Shown: positions 52,154 through 64,000 of the stretch, piece by piece | Position numbering within the stretch: position 1 is the first letter of the stretch | Layout: each line of letters begins with the position of its first letter | Assembly (NCBI GenBank): GCA_033182465.1 | Contig: CP137319.1 | Location: 2,666,001-2,730,000 of the forward strand | Direction: 5' to 3' | DNA length: 64,000 nt | Origin: Sanghuangporus weigelae | Lineage: Eukaryota; Basidiomycota; Agaricomycetes; Hymenochaetales; Hymenochaetaceae | The notes under the pieces: model-generated | The model's input: the letters and a program-made list of their open reading frames with translations, nothing else | Database searches by the model: none | What the model was told of the DNA's origin: nothing | Made by a program: the position numbers and the translations under genes

Positions 52154-54091
52154 ATGGACCCCGTTAGCTCTTCGATCGGACTATACCAAGGTGTCGAGAT
52201 CATCAAGGATGTCGGTACCCAAACGTACAGGATTTTCTTTGCTCGATCGGCTGCGGACTGGCATTTTCAACAACTTCGCCGGGCAGAGCTTGAGGCTGCC
52301 TATTGGAATAGTCACGTTGAAAATCTTCTGCAGAACGCCGGGGAAATACCACAACAAAGATTACGAGCCATCAGAACCAACGCTTCCGACTTTAATCAGG
52401 CAACGCAACAGTATAACAGGAGAGTCACGCGTTGGTGTAGGCGTCTCTCAGTCAGGACAGGTGGTGGTCGAGAAGACGGTCGAATAGACGAGGACATTTC
52501 AAGTCATGGTTCTCTTTTCGACATGGATTCCAAGCTACCACATGAATACGAGAACGCCCATCGCATAGAAAAACAAGGCCGAGTGAGTCTGTATACTGGG
52601 GCTCACTGATAATCGTACGAAGTTAACCAATCACAATGATATGACCAGAGTTTTTCTGTGTTTGGTCGGATCGGATTTATACTATATGGCGAATATCACA
52701 TCAAGGCGCAGGCGAAAAAGATGGCTGACCTACAGCAATCTCTCTCCATTAAATGCGTGGCCGAGTCTAAATTTGCTGCTTCTGTGCCGAAGAACGGTGG
52801 TGTCATACCCGTTGAACGCGAATCCAGGATAATGCAATTCATTGCGCACGCTCTGGACCGTGTGCGTTCCGAGTTCCCCGTTAGAGTCTTCAGGATCCAC
52901 GTCCCAAATGCACAGTACGCGTACGAGGACGGTCAACTTTTAGATCCAAACATGGAGGACCATCCTATTCCAGAATACTTCCTCCCCCGCATCTCCTTAA
53001 GACCACTGCCCCACACTGCTGGCCAGGATCTCGAGCCGATAGAAAACTGTATCGTCGTCTGTCGATCTCCTCTGCTCGCATCAGAAGAGCATTATGAATC
53101 CGAGGCCATAAAATTAGCTCGCCTCTTCGCTGAGGATGAGGAGCACGACAAAGGCTTTCTCGCAAACAGACCCGACAGTGATGTCCTGCGGTGCTGCGGT
53201 ATGGTCTTATACCCCGGTCAAGGTTGTGACCTCTTATTTAAGCTTCCACCGGGTAGTGACCCTAAACCGAGTACTCTTCGTCAGATTCTCACGGACCCAC
53301 GATCCAACCCGCCCATTCATCCGCTGTCTGATCGCCTAAAGTTCTGCATCCGGGTTGTTTCTGGTCTCCTCATTATTCATTCTCTTGGACTTGTTCACAA
53401 ACGGGTTCATCCGGAGACTATTGTCGTTGTTGAACCTTTGGCTATGGCGGAAACGGACGCATTCCCGCATCGGCTTGGACACCCTTATCTCACATCTTTA
53501 CAACTTGCTAGAACTGATGACGGGAAAACAAAATTACTCAAGTACGAGCACGCTATTATCCATAGGGGCATCTACCTGCACCCAAGAGACCAGCACATTG
53601 AGAACCAGCCTGGACAGCAGACTTCCGAACGACGCCTGGACGAATATCGGCAACGCGATGACATATTCAGTACCGGAGTTTGCCTTTTCGAGATTATGTG
53701 ATTTCGTTCTCTTCTCGTCTGGAAGGATCATCCGGAGGTTCAATTCGCGGACTACGTTTATGACGACACATTTGTACCTCTTTCCAATAATCATGAGGCA
53801 TGGAAGGGTCTTTCTTCAGCTGAACGAGCGAAGAAGAGGGCTGCTGTGCTCATTGAACATGTTCGAGAGAAGGTTCCTCAACCTTTGGGACGCCGTCTAG
53901 GCAAACAAACAGCAGAGATCATTGTCAGTTTTCTTCGTGCCGGCTACGAAGACGAGGCGTTCGGCGTTTCTCTGAGAGATAGGACTGAATCAGAAGCGAG
54001 CCTATTTTTCCTCAACCATGCTTTGCGATGCCTACATGATATTCACAGGGAGTTGATCAGACGCGAAAAGAAACGAAGACGATTTCGATAA
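52154..54091 (+). pseudogene. Pseudokinase-domain protein with one in-frame TGA
   Basis: Start chosen at the ATG of MDPVSSSIGLYQG (52154), with 52127 as an alternative. Exon 1 ends at 52582; the intron 52583-52648 keeps the frame. The N-terminal half is helical; the C-terminal half has the layout of a degenerate kinase fold (RLKFCIRVVSGLLIIHSLGLVHKRVHPETIVVV, then DDIFSTGVCLFEIM) with no HRD or DFG. This resembles fungal DUF7580-type regulatory proteins. A TGA at 53699-53701, where the family usually has a Trp, interrupts the frame, which then stays open to the stop at 54091. It may be a young pseudogene, a sequencing error or readthrough. Confidence 0.65.
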
Positions 54092-55629
54092 CAGGTAGTA
54101 ATGCTCATCGATCATTTGACTAGAGGATACTGATGTGATTTCATTTTGTAGCCCAAGACATGAATAACGAAGATATTGTACCGAGAAAGCGTCAGCTGAT
54201 TCATTACCTTGGAGCGTGTAAATGCAATATTTTCTACTTTACTCCGTTGCAATTTGGCAAATGGTAAATCGGCAAATCGTACCATTAGCCTTTACTACCG
54301 ATGCTAGGACCAAGAGTTTTGGCCATGATCAGTAGTCGAGTAGTCCTAAGAGGCAACTTTGATCAGGAAAGTAGCTGTTAGAGCAGCGGCATTCTCCGAG
54401 GGCAATGAAAGAACAACGGGAGTTGGTAGTCCATTGACAATGAGATTTGCCCGACAATAGTGAGTCTATCCCAGACAGAAAACAGTCCAATTGACCTGGC
54501 CAATCTTCAGCCAAAAGCCAACAGTCAGACATGGAAAGAGTTCCTTCAATTCTTCATGACTGGCGTTACCAAGCATTGCCGCGGCTGAAGCAGTATTGCG
54601 TCCACTAGACGTTGCGGTGGCATAAGCGAGATCGACAGTGCCAGGCATTACTGGAGTTGCTACTAGCAGGCCGTGCAACAGCAAGGAATATTGTCAATAC
54701 ATTCTAACGTAAAGTGTGATTGGCCATCTTCGGAATAAAGTTTTGCATCGTGCTCAAACATCCAAACCAAGTGAGCATTTACTAATTCCATCACCTCGTG
54801 CAAACGCGCTCTTCCTGTGAACCAGAAACCGACATATCAATCTCGAAGGACCAAACGCAAGAGGTATACGACAGCATGCTGTCGTCTATTTCTTGGGAGT
54901 CAGGATGAGAGCCCGGCTCAGAGTACGTGGCACCTGCATTGATGCGGGAGGGAAGACCCAAGCAATCCAGATGTTGTACTCGTCATTTTTGTGGTGAGGA
55001 CGATAGGATGGATGTCCGAAGCCGCGATGTCCTCACTGAGCAACCTGAGCGTGAGAACTCACTTTGAGCAATCGTGGACGCACAGACCAGATATCTGGCA
55101 CGTAGGGCCCATCCTGTTCATATGCGGATGGACACGAGACGGCGCCAAAAAAATCCTGCGGAAGACAAATAATACTTGACTATATGCTAGCATTCTCCTC
55201 GTCTCCTCAATCCAAGTTTGCCCAATTGCCCTTCATTACACGCTTGGCCGGACCAGGCCGGTACACGGAGCACGCGGAGTTTCCAGTATACAGTGTTTGT
55301 ATACATGATGCAGACGATTTTCCAGAGTTGGATAGAAGTGGTCAGCAATAATATTCAAGATTCTATTCACACAATAAAACTTCTGTAGACATTGCTATTG
55401 GCAACGGGCTCCGAAATGCACGCCGTGACTGACGAGAAATCACCGTCCAAGTCGCCGCGCGACTCAGTTCGTTCGCTCTGAAGCGCCGGGCAGTTCTCGA
55501 TTGAGTCGTCAACTCTGCCCGTGCTTCTCGTACAGTACATTCACTAAATCATGTATGCAGCGCACGCATGCGCCATATCACAGAGCTCTTGATATCTCTT
55601 CATTACAATCTAGTAGTCCTGCAGAGTCT
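54092..55629. other. Intergenic region without supported genes
   Basis: About 1.5 kb. Minus-strand frames at 54329-54684 have some protein-like character (AAAMLGNASHEELKELF) but no domain or matching neighbours. No repeat was noticed. Confidence 0.35.
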
Positions 55630-56705
55630 CTTTCACTTACTCCTGCGATAGCTTGGTCATTCCCCCGCGAGTGTCATGAAGCAGTGGAGATGATTCATTA
55701 CCGTGAGGACCCTTCAACGAAATCTTTGATGAATTGTACTGTCTCGTACGCTGAGGACGACGAGATAAATTAGCCATGCATTCTTTTCCTCGTAATACGA
55801 GTTCTTCAGCCGCCTGTACAATTCTCAGCACTGGTCAAGAAGAGTACTTCAGCTTCACCACAGTCCCCGGAAAGCCCTCGAAGCCTACATTACCAAGGTA
55901 CAATCATACAGGAGATATATAGGGTGTCTTTGAGACGATATATTACCCGAATGACTCGATGAATGCTGACGGCGCGCCAATCATGTTTCGCGTATGGAAC
56001 AGCGTAATGACTCGCGTTCGAGTATAGAGATGCACCGCTGCTCAGTCGGATCCACTCATATCAGCCCAGGGCGGAAAGAGCACTAGTGCTCCAGTGACCC
56101 TGGGCAGATTGGTAACTGTTTCTTTATACTCGACCAGGTAGCGTGTCAGTGCTTGAGTAAGGTTTGAACCCGGCGAATTGCCGATCACGACCGTTTGGGG
56201 CAGGGAGAAGCCAACCGTGTTGACAAGGTACTTCGTTATACCCCGGGATCGCGTCGATCAGCGCACAAGGAGACTGCCCTTTTGTCGGCTCCACAGGGAT
56301 CGATGTAGGCCGGTATTCAAGGTTGAACGACCGCCTGACAGACGAGCAGTATTCAAGTAGCCCGCGGGTTACGTTCGGGTCCTGGTCATCAGGCGTGCAC
56401 AAACATCGTAGATCTCCCACTGTGGAGGACGTAAACAACCTTCTCGTTTTCATCAGGCTTCTGTCCGACCGCGATATCAGTCCCGTCTTTACGAACTTAA
56501 TATCCAGGAATTCCTTCTGCTCATACTCAAGCCTTTCCTGCCCAGTCTTTGACTTCCCCGTAATAAATTCGGGAGTGCCATCGACGCACACTCTATTTGC
56601 ATCCTCGCTGGTATCAAGTCCCCGATATGCAGGAGGATAAGAGAGCAGTCTCATGTCCCTGATATCATTTTCACGAAGGAAACTAAATGAAAAAGATGCT
56701 ATCAA
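55630..56705 (-). pseudogene. Alpha/beta-hydrolase fold protein, decayed
   Basis: Read from 56705 downward, the frame has EYCSSVRRSFNLEYRPTS, then ALIDAIPGYN, and continues one frame over as KYLVNTVGF, VIGNSPGSNL (the GxSxG nucleophile elbow, usually GDSAGGNL) and ALTRYLVEY, LFPPWADMSGS. These are landmarks of the hormone-sensitive-lipase-like group. The frame shift lies near 56241 and a stop follows WADMSGSD; beyond it the sequence fits the family only in fragments (GEAEVL near 55875). It is a dead esterase/lipase-like gene. Confidence 0.7.
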
Positions 56706-56812
56706 ATGATGGATGTGTTACTTACGCTATTTCCATGCCCACTGGCCAAGCGGATGAACTCTCACAACACGGTCTTCTTCAAGGACAACGATCTGCGCGG
56801 GCGACAAGCTTA

Positions 56813-56942
56813 CACCTGGGGCAAAACCCTATTTCCGAACCTGAAAAAATTGATCCAGAACTGGAAAGCTCACCTCTGATTGGCTGGATTCCAGTTCTGG
56901 ATCCAAATTTTCAGGTTCGGAAATAGGGTTTTGCCCCAGGTG
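56813..56942. mobile_element. 130-bp MITE with TTA target duplication
   Basis: Near-perfect palindrome. Arms of about 55 bases begin CACCTGGGGCAAAACCC and are separated by about 20 bases. It is flanked by TTA on each side (56810-56812 and 56943-56945). A 3-bp TTA duplication fits PIF/Harbinger; ends starting CAC would also fit EnSpm. It lies between the hydrolase remnant and the acyltransferase. Confidence 0.8.
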
Positions 56943-57492
56943 TTATAATTATCCACCACAGCAAACGAACTAGGATTGTACTGAGCCAGAACCGAGCGAA
57001 GGGCCGCTGGAGAGAGGAAGGGAGGAACTCGTGTGCGCGGGTAGACTCGAGGGAATGATTAGGGATGGACGAGAGAGAATCTACTGTAAAGATGAGAAGT
57101 ACTGAGCCGTTGTAAAACAACTTGTTCCCAACGAGTGATCAAGAAAGAGATTACATAGATGCAGAGAACCCTCGGCGCTTCTGGCTACATGACATTGAAT
57201 CGAATCAAAAGTATCATATGATCGTGGGAAGGCCACTATAATGCGATTATTCCGTTGCATAAAGCTCAAAATACTTCTCCGAATTGGCTACATCGCAAGC
57301 ACCGCCTTCGAAGGAACGAGCTCTGGGAAAATGCTCGCACTGTTTGCTTTTTCTGTGCATCCTTCTGATACGACTACAATTGGTGCCGATCATTGATACG
57401 AGAAGGTTGTACAGAAATGACACGTTTCCGCTTATAAAATCGGATCGCAACCAACTGTGCACTCATCTCTTCCCCCATCAACCCCACACAGT

Positions 57493-59232
57493 ATGAATTC
57501 ATTCGACTTCTCGCGTTACAAGTGGCGACGGGATGACAAGGTCCCTGATCGTTTCAAGCGTGAGATCGGCGGCGGCGAACTCTTCGATGACATCTTCAAT
57601 TTCCACAAACAAGGAGAGCAAAACCTTTTCCTCGGCACTTATATGCAAATATATCAACCATATCAGATCCTCGATACGTCGAATTTCATCGATCTCTTGC
57701 GCAAGGCCTGGATTTCTCTTCGCTGGGACGTCCCGACTGTTGCGAGTCAGATTCTTCACGAACCTCGCGATGGCTCTCCGATGCCCGTTTCGCTCCTCGT
57801 CTACACTCTGGCATCAGACAGAACCGACGTTGAAGCTTGGGCAATGGAGACGGTTATTCTGAAGGAAGGCTTCAAGGACCTGGACACTCTGCGGTACGAT
57901 ATCGTGAAAGGCGTGATTCCGGATAGAGATCTCGTTCCGCAAACATTCTTGTATTGCCTACCAATTTCCCCGACATCCTTTGGTCTCCTCCTGTACACGT
58001 CCCATGTTCCCTTCGATGGAACTGGTGTGAAGGTCCTTATGTCGAGATTTCTCGAACACCTCTCGAGATATATCTCCGATTCTCCTTACGAGGCTTCAGA
58101 AATAGCGCGTCACAAATGGGGCGAAGAAAACGTTAATCTCCTTCCAATCTCATCTGAAGTTCTCCGTGGACGCGAACCAGCAGAATTTGATGGCGATGGG
58201 AACCTTATAAAGCCAGAAATACCGGAAGAGCCTAGAGAAGGTCCCAAATACACCGAAACGCTAGATCAAGTTTTGGCAGACTTTGCGAGAGGAATCCAGG
58301 TATTATTGCTTTTCAAACCGGTACATAGTGATGCACTAACTTTTCTCTTTAGGTTGGACATCAATTTAAGTCAGTGAAGTATCCGCTGTACGATCAAAAT
58401 AAGGACACTCCTTTGACTCGGCGTGTCGCTCACACTTTCACGATTGAGCAATCCAAGAAGATTATCGAGGCATGCCAAAGAGCTCCGGATAGACTAACAG
58501 TTAGCCATTTGGGTAAGCATCGTCTTCGTGATGCAGATTGACTGGGAGTCTGAGGCCAGCATCCTTGATTAGCGCTTGGATGCCTTTCTTTGCTAGTAGT
58601 CATGGATAATCCTCCTGAACCAGGTTCACCAAATGTCGTTTTATACCACGGGCTCGTAGATGGAAGGCATCGCCTCGCGAAACCGTATCGTGGTACTTTG
58701 GATTACCCAGGGTACTGTCTCGGAAATTCCAGCATACAGATCCCTGTTAATATTGTCGACAAATACGCGGGCAACGTCTCAGACAATCTCAAATCTGCCA
58801 TTTTTGACTTTGCTCAGGCAGTGAAGAAGGAATACGTACGACAATCTGCCTTTCCAGCTCTGCTGGCTATCGTGAACGAACAGGTCGATCTGATGCTCTC
58901 AGCACCACCCCCTCCTCCGTCGTGCGCACCCTGGTTTGGAGGCGATGGCCGGGGCGCGGTTTATCTGAAGCCAAAGTATCCTCAGGAGAGCGACACAGTC
59001 CTGGAAATCATGGATTTCTTCGTTGCGCTTGGAAAAACCGACCCTGGACCGTAAGTCTACAACTTTGTTTTCTCTAAGATACACCTCATACACTCAAATT
59101 AGGTTCTTCCGCATCACCGAATGGAACGGACGTATCATGCTGAGTGCTGATTATAACCAGAAAGCTGTTGAACGTGATGTTGTGGAAGGCTGGATGAAGA
59201 AATGGGCGGAACTTATTCTTTCCGTTACATAA
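57493..59232 (+). CDS. Acyltransferase, condensation-domain-like (Tri3/Tri101 type)
   Basis: A spliced gene with exons 57493-58299, 58353-58512, 58573-59050 and 59103-59232; all junctions keep the frame. I prefer the ATG at 57493 (MNSFDFSRYKW) over the one at 57457. The protein (about 520 residues) has the HxxxD-type motif SHVPFDGTG near residue 175, and a C-terminal FFRITEWNGRIMLSADYN that corresponds to the DFGWG-like region of this fold. Relatives transfer acetyl or other acyl groups from CoA to hydroxyls of secondary metabolites. The substrate is unknown. A Zn2Cys6 regulator lies downstream, convergent. Confidence 0.82.
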
Positions 59233-59891
59233 ATGCTAATGTATACACATGATGATGTCCATTACGCAGGCTACAGATTCCTCCTGTGAACTGGTTTCGA
59301 GATTATCAGATGCGTCAGTCATTTTCAACAAAAAAACCTCGTCAGACACTGTGGAAATGAAAATGAAATGAAAACGTTGGCTTGCATCGCAAATTCCATG
59401 CATTGCAAGGTATGCTCTCCCGACCCGGTCGATTCGCCTTTTTTTCACCCCAGAACGCTTTCTTCTTGAGGCGTGAACGCGTATCAACGGAGCTTGATAG
59501 TACGGTACAAGAATCTTGTCATTAAATTGTTCATTCGCACAGTACGACATCATGTAACCTTATGTATTGCAACAGTGCAGTCCCGGCGTACAAGTAGAAA
59601 CTGATAGTCGAAACGAAGGATCAAGTTGTCGACGAATCCCAGATTCTTCCTCTGGCCCATCAAGTCGCGAATCGCCTGCCTGAGTCACTATCTTGATGGA
59701 AACGCAAACTTTCTATCTTCGATGCTAGGTACGTTTCATATAAAACTGAACAATCAAGCAAATGATAAATAGATATGGATGACTGCGATCCGAAGATCCT
59801 AATTCACGAGAGACTGCTGCTGTTAATCGGGGACTACATGTTACGTAAGCCCAAACAATTTAGTTAGTTTAACGATGTAAGAAAATCTCTT
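59233..59891. other. Intergenic region between convergent genes
   Basis: About 660 bases between the stop codons of the acyltransferase and the regulator. A 105-codon minus-strand frame (59236-59553) has no domain and odd composition and is not called. Nothing else seen. Confidence 0.4.
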
Positions 59892-62052
59892 TTATGACGT
59901 GTTGGCCTGCATATAACTTCTGATTTCATTTGCATGAATAGCTTTCAGAGCGAGATTTAAGTCAGTATCGCGCCGGATTCTTTTGAGCAAGGGCAAACAT
60001 ACCAAAAATCGGAAATGTGTTTGAAGGTCCAGCATAGTTCTGCAGTATATCTATCAAGCGGTTGATGCTGGCACGTAAGGCATGTTGCTGAGTGCCAAAT
60101 GCATCATTATGCGGTTCTCGTGTATTTCCAATACCGAGAAGCGACTTCGTGAAGACGAGTCCCGCTGCGGACCCTACAACCTAAAAATTCGGGCGAGAGT
60201 GGTGAGCGAACCTATCGGGAAAACCGATGTGAGTGCTCACGGCAAGAAATGGGTCTGGAACAATAGGAGTGTGATCCTCTAGATGTCTTGAGATTGCTGC
60301 ATCAACGAGCTCCAGTATGGCAAGTATCTCAAATGCATGAGATAGGACTGTCTGCGAAGATGCAGCTGACGCCTCTGGAGGTAATGCGCCATAAAGGCGA
60401 ATCATAGAGGTGTGGGCAATACTATGAATAACAGCCAAAGGCAATTTTACATCATCGTTGATGTTATGGAGCTGGTCAAGCGGTTGCAAGTTATGTACAA
60501 TTGCGACGACTATTTGTGCAATGGTCTGTGCCTCCGCCTTCACTGATTCGGAGTGACTTCGACCTTCGAATTACCAGTCACAATTTAGGTTTCAGACAAA
60601 ATAATTAGCGACGTACCAGTCAAATCAACTGCACGTCCATAAATAGCAGATAGCTTCGCGCGGAGTACTGAAAAATAATTATTGCCTTCTAAGACACCCT
60701 CTCCTAGAAAAAGTCTTTGCACCGTCCGACCAGAAGCACATGCCTGACATTATCAGGTTCAGCATGGATCCCCACTTGCATCAAGCCACTCACATTCGTC
60801 TGTATCGACCAAGGCGTGTTTATTTGAGTCCCGTTCTCGACATTATCAGACAACAGACATGGCATCTTCAGTGCTGCGCTCCAACAGGTATCCAGAACGA
60901 AAACTGCCCAAAACAATTGCGCTCGTTCTGTGAATTCTAAATCACCCCGAAGAGGTAGCTCGTGGAAACGAGAAGCTGATAAACCACTGTCAAAGGATGC
61001 TCGCGGCGCGTCACCCGCGGATCTGGACCCTTCCAGACCATGAATGTATGCGAGTGTTACCGCCGCGCTTATGTGATATCGAGCCCGCAAAATATGACCT
61101 AGACAATTATAGTATTGCGCAAGAAGAACTTCTGCCTGCAAGACATGAAGGTTGCTGATTTCATTTCGACCCTAAACTAAGGTTAGTCGCAGGATGTCGA
61201 AGTGACGAAAGTGAGCAACTTCATGTCCAACATAAGAGGCAGTCTGGAGTGACAATATCGTCCGCTCCAGGTACAGGGATTCGAACTGCTTCAAATCTTC
61301 TGTATTGTGAATACGGATGGCCCACGCGTAGACTATGCAACAAAGAGCTAGATGGGGCCTGCTCGGGTGGTGTGTTGGAAGAAGAAAATGATCTTTAAAA
61401 CGGTTGGGTTCAAGTGCAAACCCAAGTACGCTTGCTGCACGAAGGAAAGTTGAGACGCTGATATAGCAAAAGCTTAGCAGTGAACACAAATATATCTTGC
61501 AAGCAAGGACTTACAGCATTTCCGAGACCTGCGTTGGAAAGTCTTCCTGCGCGCGTGCTACTGCCACTGATGCAAGAGAGGTAAATCTGATGAGAATAAT
61601 CCTATAAAGCCCGACATACTGACCTTGACCAATACTCGTGGTTGAGGTTGCAGGGTAAGGGTCGTGCAATGTCACAGAGCGTGTTGGTCTTCTGGTTCCC
61701 TCGAGCTCCTCTACCCTTGCCTCAAACTGCGCAAGACGTTCTTCTAGCAGCTCCGTCCGAGTCCTGCCTTGAGCATCTGCGTACTCGCATTCACCTATCC
61801 GATTCGCATCGACGCAGGGCGTACAGAACGGTCGCGCCAAGTCGCATCTCTGCAAGGCGATGAATCATACCAAGCTTGAGTCCAACCATTATTCTCAGTT
61901 CAAAGTCAAAAAAATTGGATACCGTTTTCCGTCGTCTCTAAAAGCATGAGCACGTGACATTTTATAAGAGGAAAGGGAGATCCCTACCTACATCGAAGAC
62001 AGGCCTTCCTACGACCGGTTGCGCCCGTAGAAGATGAAATTCTTCCAGACAT
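59892..62052 (-). CDS. Zn(II)2Cys6 transcription factor with fungal_trans domain
   Basis: Start at 62052 (MSGRISSSTGATGRRKACLRC). Exon 1 ends at 61988; a 13-base micro-exon (61935-61923) and the next exon from 61849 complete the zinc cluster, giving CX2CX6CX6CX2CX8C (CLRC, RRRKTR, CDLARPFC, TPC, then VDANRIGEC). A short coiled coil (LLEERLAQFEARVEELE) follows, as usual. The middle-homology region spans the exons at 61490-60700 (HLALCCIVYAWA; AEVLLAQYYNCLGHILRARYHISAAVTLAYIHGL; RAQLFWAVFVLDTCWSAAL). Small 3' exons end with MQANTS at 59892. It is nuclear and DNA-binding; target genes cannot be read from the sequence. Confidence 0.82.
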
Positions 62053-63810
62053 GAATCGCTATTGACTCTGTACTCAAATACTCGAGACTGTAGACGAGAC
62101 AGACTCGAATCTGATTCATGATTGTCTTGATCTTGCCTGCATTCTTTTAAATCGTGCATAGATCCACCATTTACTGGCGAAAGGAAAGTACTTCATTTTT
62201 CAAGTACAACCGCCAATTTTCTTTACTCAACGAGATGATTCTGGACGATTCTGTGTAAATATACGTCAGGCTGTGCCTTCTTCCCAAGGAGCTTACGAGA
62301 AACAGAGGATCAGGAGGCACCAAGTGACGATGCTCCTGCTGAGCCCAAGCCATGATCGGCAAGGATGGTCGTCTATGCGTGCCTCGCGACACTTACTACT
62401 TGATGCGCGAACACCAAGTATTTTCGGAAAGACAGATCGCATGAGACCGGGACAACTGATGTTCTCAGTAGAACCGAAAGTTACGGTACCTGTAAAAGTT
62501 TTCTTCGTGTTGAGAATCGAAAGCGATAATTAAGTACCGATCAAATATCTTGATCGAATGAGTTCTACCAAGGAGAAGGACGTATTCCTCGGGGCACATC
62601 AAGTCCGGTCGTCGGGATGGCCTCAGTAAGGTCCCAGTAAGGTAATATCGAGCTTCTCTTCATCCCGACTAAAGTGTAATAGATAAGCTCGATGAAGGCA
62701 ATGGCATATACGTTTTTGGATCGCGAGAAATCAATGCATAGATTAGAGAATCATATGAACTCACACGCGACGCAATGAAGCCGCACTCGTAAGATTACAA
62801 CCTTGCTCAGAACATAGACTCGCCTCAACAAGCCATGCCGCACTGTACGTCTCGAGTCAATGTCCTCTCTAGCACTCTGGGTGGAGGTCACTGACGTCTT
62901 TTACCTGACTCCGGCCAGGAGGCGCAACGAACATCGGTAATTTCTCCAGTTCCGCGACCATGTCGGTTTATGAACATCTGCGCGAGAACGCCCTTGTGTT
63001 CTTCAAGTTCCGATCCGATCGGCCCAGTCTCCTCGAAGTTATTTGGGAAATTGACATTGCAGTCGATCATTATATGTGGCAAGCAGTACTTTGTCATCAG
63101 AGAGGAACGCTGGCACCAGATAGAAATGTATCACGAGTAATGAGGGCTCAAGTAATATGTCTTTTGCCATTCCTATCATTCCCTTATCAGTATTACTGAT
63201 ATTTCGCAGTATTTCAGCGCGTGCGAGACCTCATTCATGGCTGGATCTGAGGAAGACAGTGTGACTAAATGCACATGACTGTGACCACCGGTCCGATATT
63301 ACTTTTCGCGTTGTGTTTGTGTTTACTACGCGACGCTTTACTGCCGCCATCACTACTGTTCCGTTCTTCTGTCCGTAGCATACGTTCATAACCACAAACC
63401 ATGTCATGTGGCGGCCCACCTGACTTCCAATACATCGCAATCTCTGAAGTGCCCACTTTGAGTTCTCTTGCTACCTTTCAGTCATCTTGCTCGGCTCACT
63501 TATTGAAGTTTCTGCCGCCTTCGGCATGTTTTCGTCTGAAGTCAAGCCGATTTTTGTCGGTCCCGCCTATCCTACAGCCGGTACTGTGCCGCACAATGTT
63601 CGAACTCACCTGACTTCACTTTTGCTTCTATCGCTTCCTGTGCTGCTCTTCAGATGTCACGAGGTCTCCACAGCCTCTTACGAGCTTTTGTTAGATTATT
63701 TTCTCTGCCTGCGACGTGTCACTGTATGTATTTGGAATCTCCCTCAGTTATAAGTACTGGCGCTGGCATGTTCTTGTTCCTCAGATAGTAGGCCCGACCT
63801 TTGCTCATCG
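62053..63810. other. Intergenic region upstream of the last gene
   Basis: About 1.75 kb between divergent starts of the regulator and the alpha-galactosidase. Frames at 62171-62533 and 62888-63753 lack domains. It probably holds both promoters. CT-rich sequence precedes the ATG at 63811. Confidence 0.4.
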
Positions 63811-64000
63811 ATGACGCTCAATAATCTTCTTGTTTTCCTTTTCACTTTGGTCGGCGTGTCGCCCGTGATCGGTCTCAACAATGGCGTTGCAAATATTCCC
63901 GGTACGTATATACGCAGTGCACTGAACACGTTTGCTAATGGAATCCAATAGTTATGGGATACAATAGTGAGCTCCGCAAACGTGTTCTGTTTATGTAATC
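63811..64000 (+). CDS. Alpha-galactosidase GH27, N-terminal exons (partial)
   Basis: Exon 1 (63811-63901) encodes a signal peptide (MTLNNLLVFLFTLVGVSPVIG) and LNNGVANIP. After an intron at 63902-63951, a short exon gives VMGYN, and a new intron starts at 63967 (GTGAGC). LNNGVA..PVMGYN matches the start of mature GH27 alpha-galactosidases, where the next residues are normally TWN. The enzyme would be secreted and hydrolyse terminal alpha-galactosides of plant galactomannan or oligosaccharides. The rest lies beyond the window, so the call rests on about 40 residues. Confidence 0.65.

Noticed and set aside
52154-54091. Active protein kinase
   Set aside because: The C-terminal domain lacks HRD and DFG motifs, so it is at best a pseudokinase.
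54466-54684. Minus-strand 72-codon frame with some protein-like segments
   Set aside because: Too short, no recognised family, and no neighbouring exon in phase.
59236-59553. Minus-strand 105-codon frame downstream of the acyltransferase
   Set aside because: No domain, no splice partners, and it lies in the 3' flank of a well-supported gene.

Overview
The window looks like a transposon-rich stretch of a basidiomycete (Agaricomycete) nuclear genome. The evidence is short GT-AG introns of about 50-65 bases, a fungal Zn(II)2Cys6 regulator, a basidiomycete-type seven-helix membrane protein, several kinase-like genes of the kind that multiply in Agaricomycetes, chromodomain Ty3/gypsy elements, and decay biased to CpG sites. 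I cannot name the species.

Layout. 1-2187: nested LTR fragments. 2188-14480: a 12.3-kb chromovirus (element 1) with 1,512-bp LTRs that look identical, a CCATC target duplication and three open frames besides gag and pol. 14481-15900: a decayed minus-strand frame of unknown origin, also hit by two small foldback transposons. 16505-18691: a spliced protein kinase gene. 19838-21227: a seven-helix membrane protein. 21660-25441: two minus-strand genes, an NmrA-like NAD(P)-binding protein and an MFS transporter. 25442-28097: mostly empty, with a diverged 174-bp tandem duplication. 28103-35014: a second chromovirus (element 2), CATAT target duplication, LTRs about 99% identical.

35020-42490 is the oddest region. 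A DDE transposase gene lies tail-to-tail with a multi-exon AT-hook/SAM-like gene (X), and X lies head-to-head with a coiled-coil/Thr-Pro-repeat gene (Y). An inverted partial second copy of the transposase, still carrying the last codons of X, sits on the far side. I read this as a DDE transposon carrying two unrecognised cargo genes.

42491-47733 is repeat-rich, with three tandem-repeat arrays and an LTR-like block. 49304-50398 is an almost perfect 1.1-kb palindrome touching the 5' end of a kinase pseudogene (50440-51836). A pseudokinase gene with one in-frame TGA follows (52154-54091), then an alpha/beta-hydrolase pseudogene and a 130-bp MITE. The right end holds a spliced acyltransferase (57493-59232), a Zn2Cys6 regulator with a 13-base micro-exon inside its zinc cluster (59892-62052, minus) and the first exons of a probable GH27 alpha-galactosidase cut by the window edge.

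Three threads link the region. Both chromoviruses show the Tf1/sushi self-priming signature, in which the predicted 5' end of the transcript pairs with the primer site just after the LTR. Sequence decay falls often on CpG sites, which suggests cytosine methylation of repeats. Host genes lie in islands between insertions, and three of the genes on the right half (kinase, pseudokinase, hydrolase) carry breaks. All gene models were spliced by eye; no alignment or database search was run.
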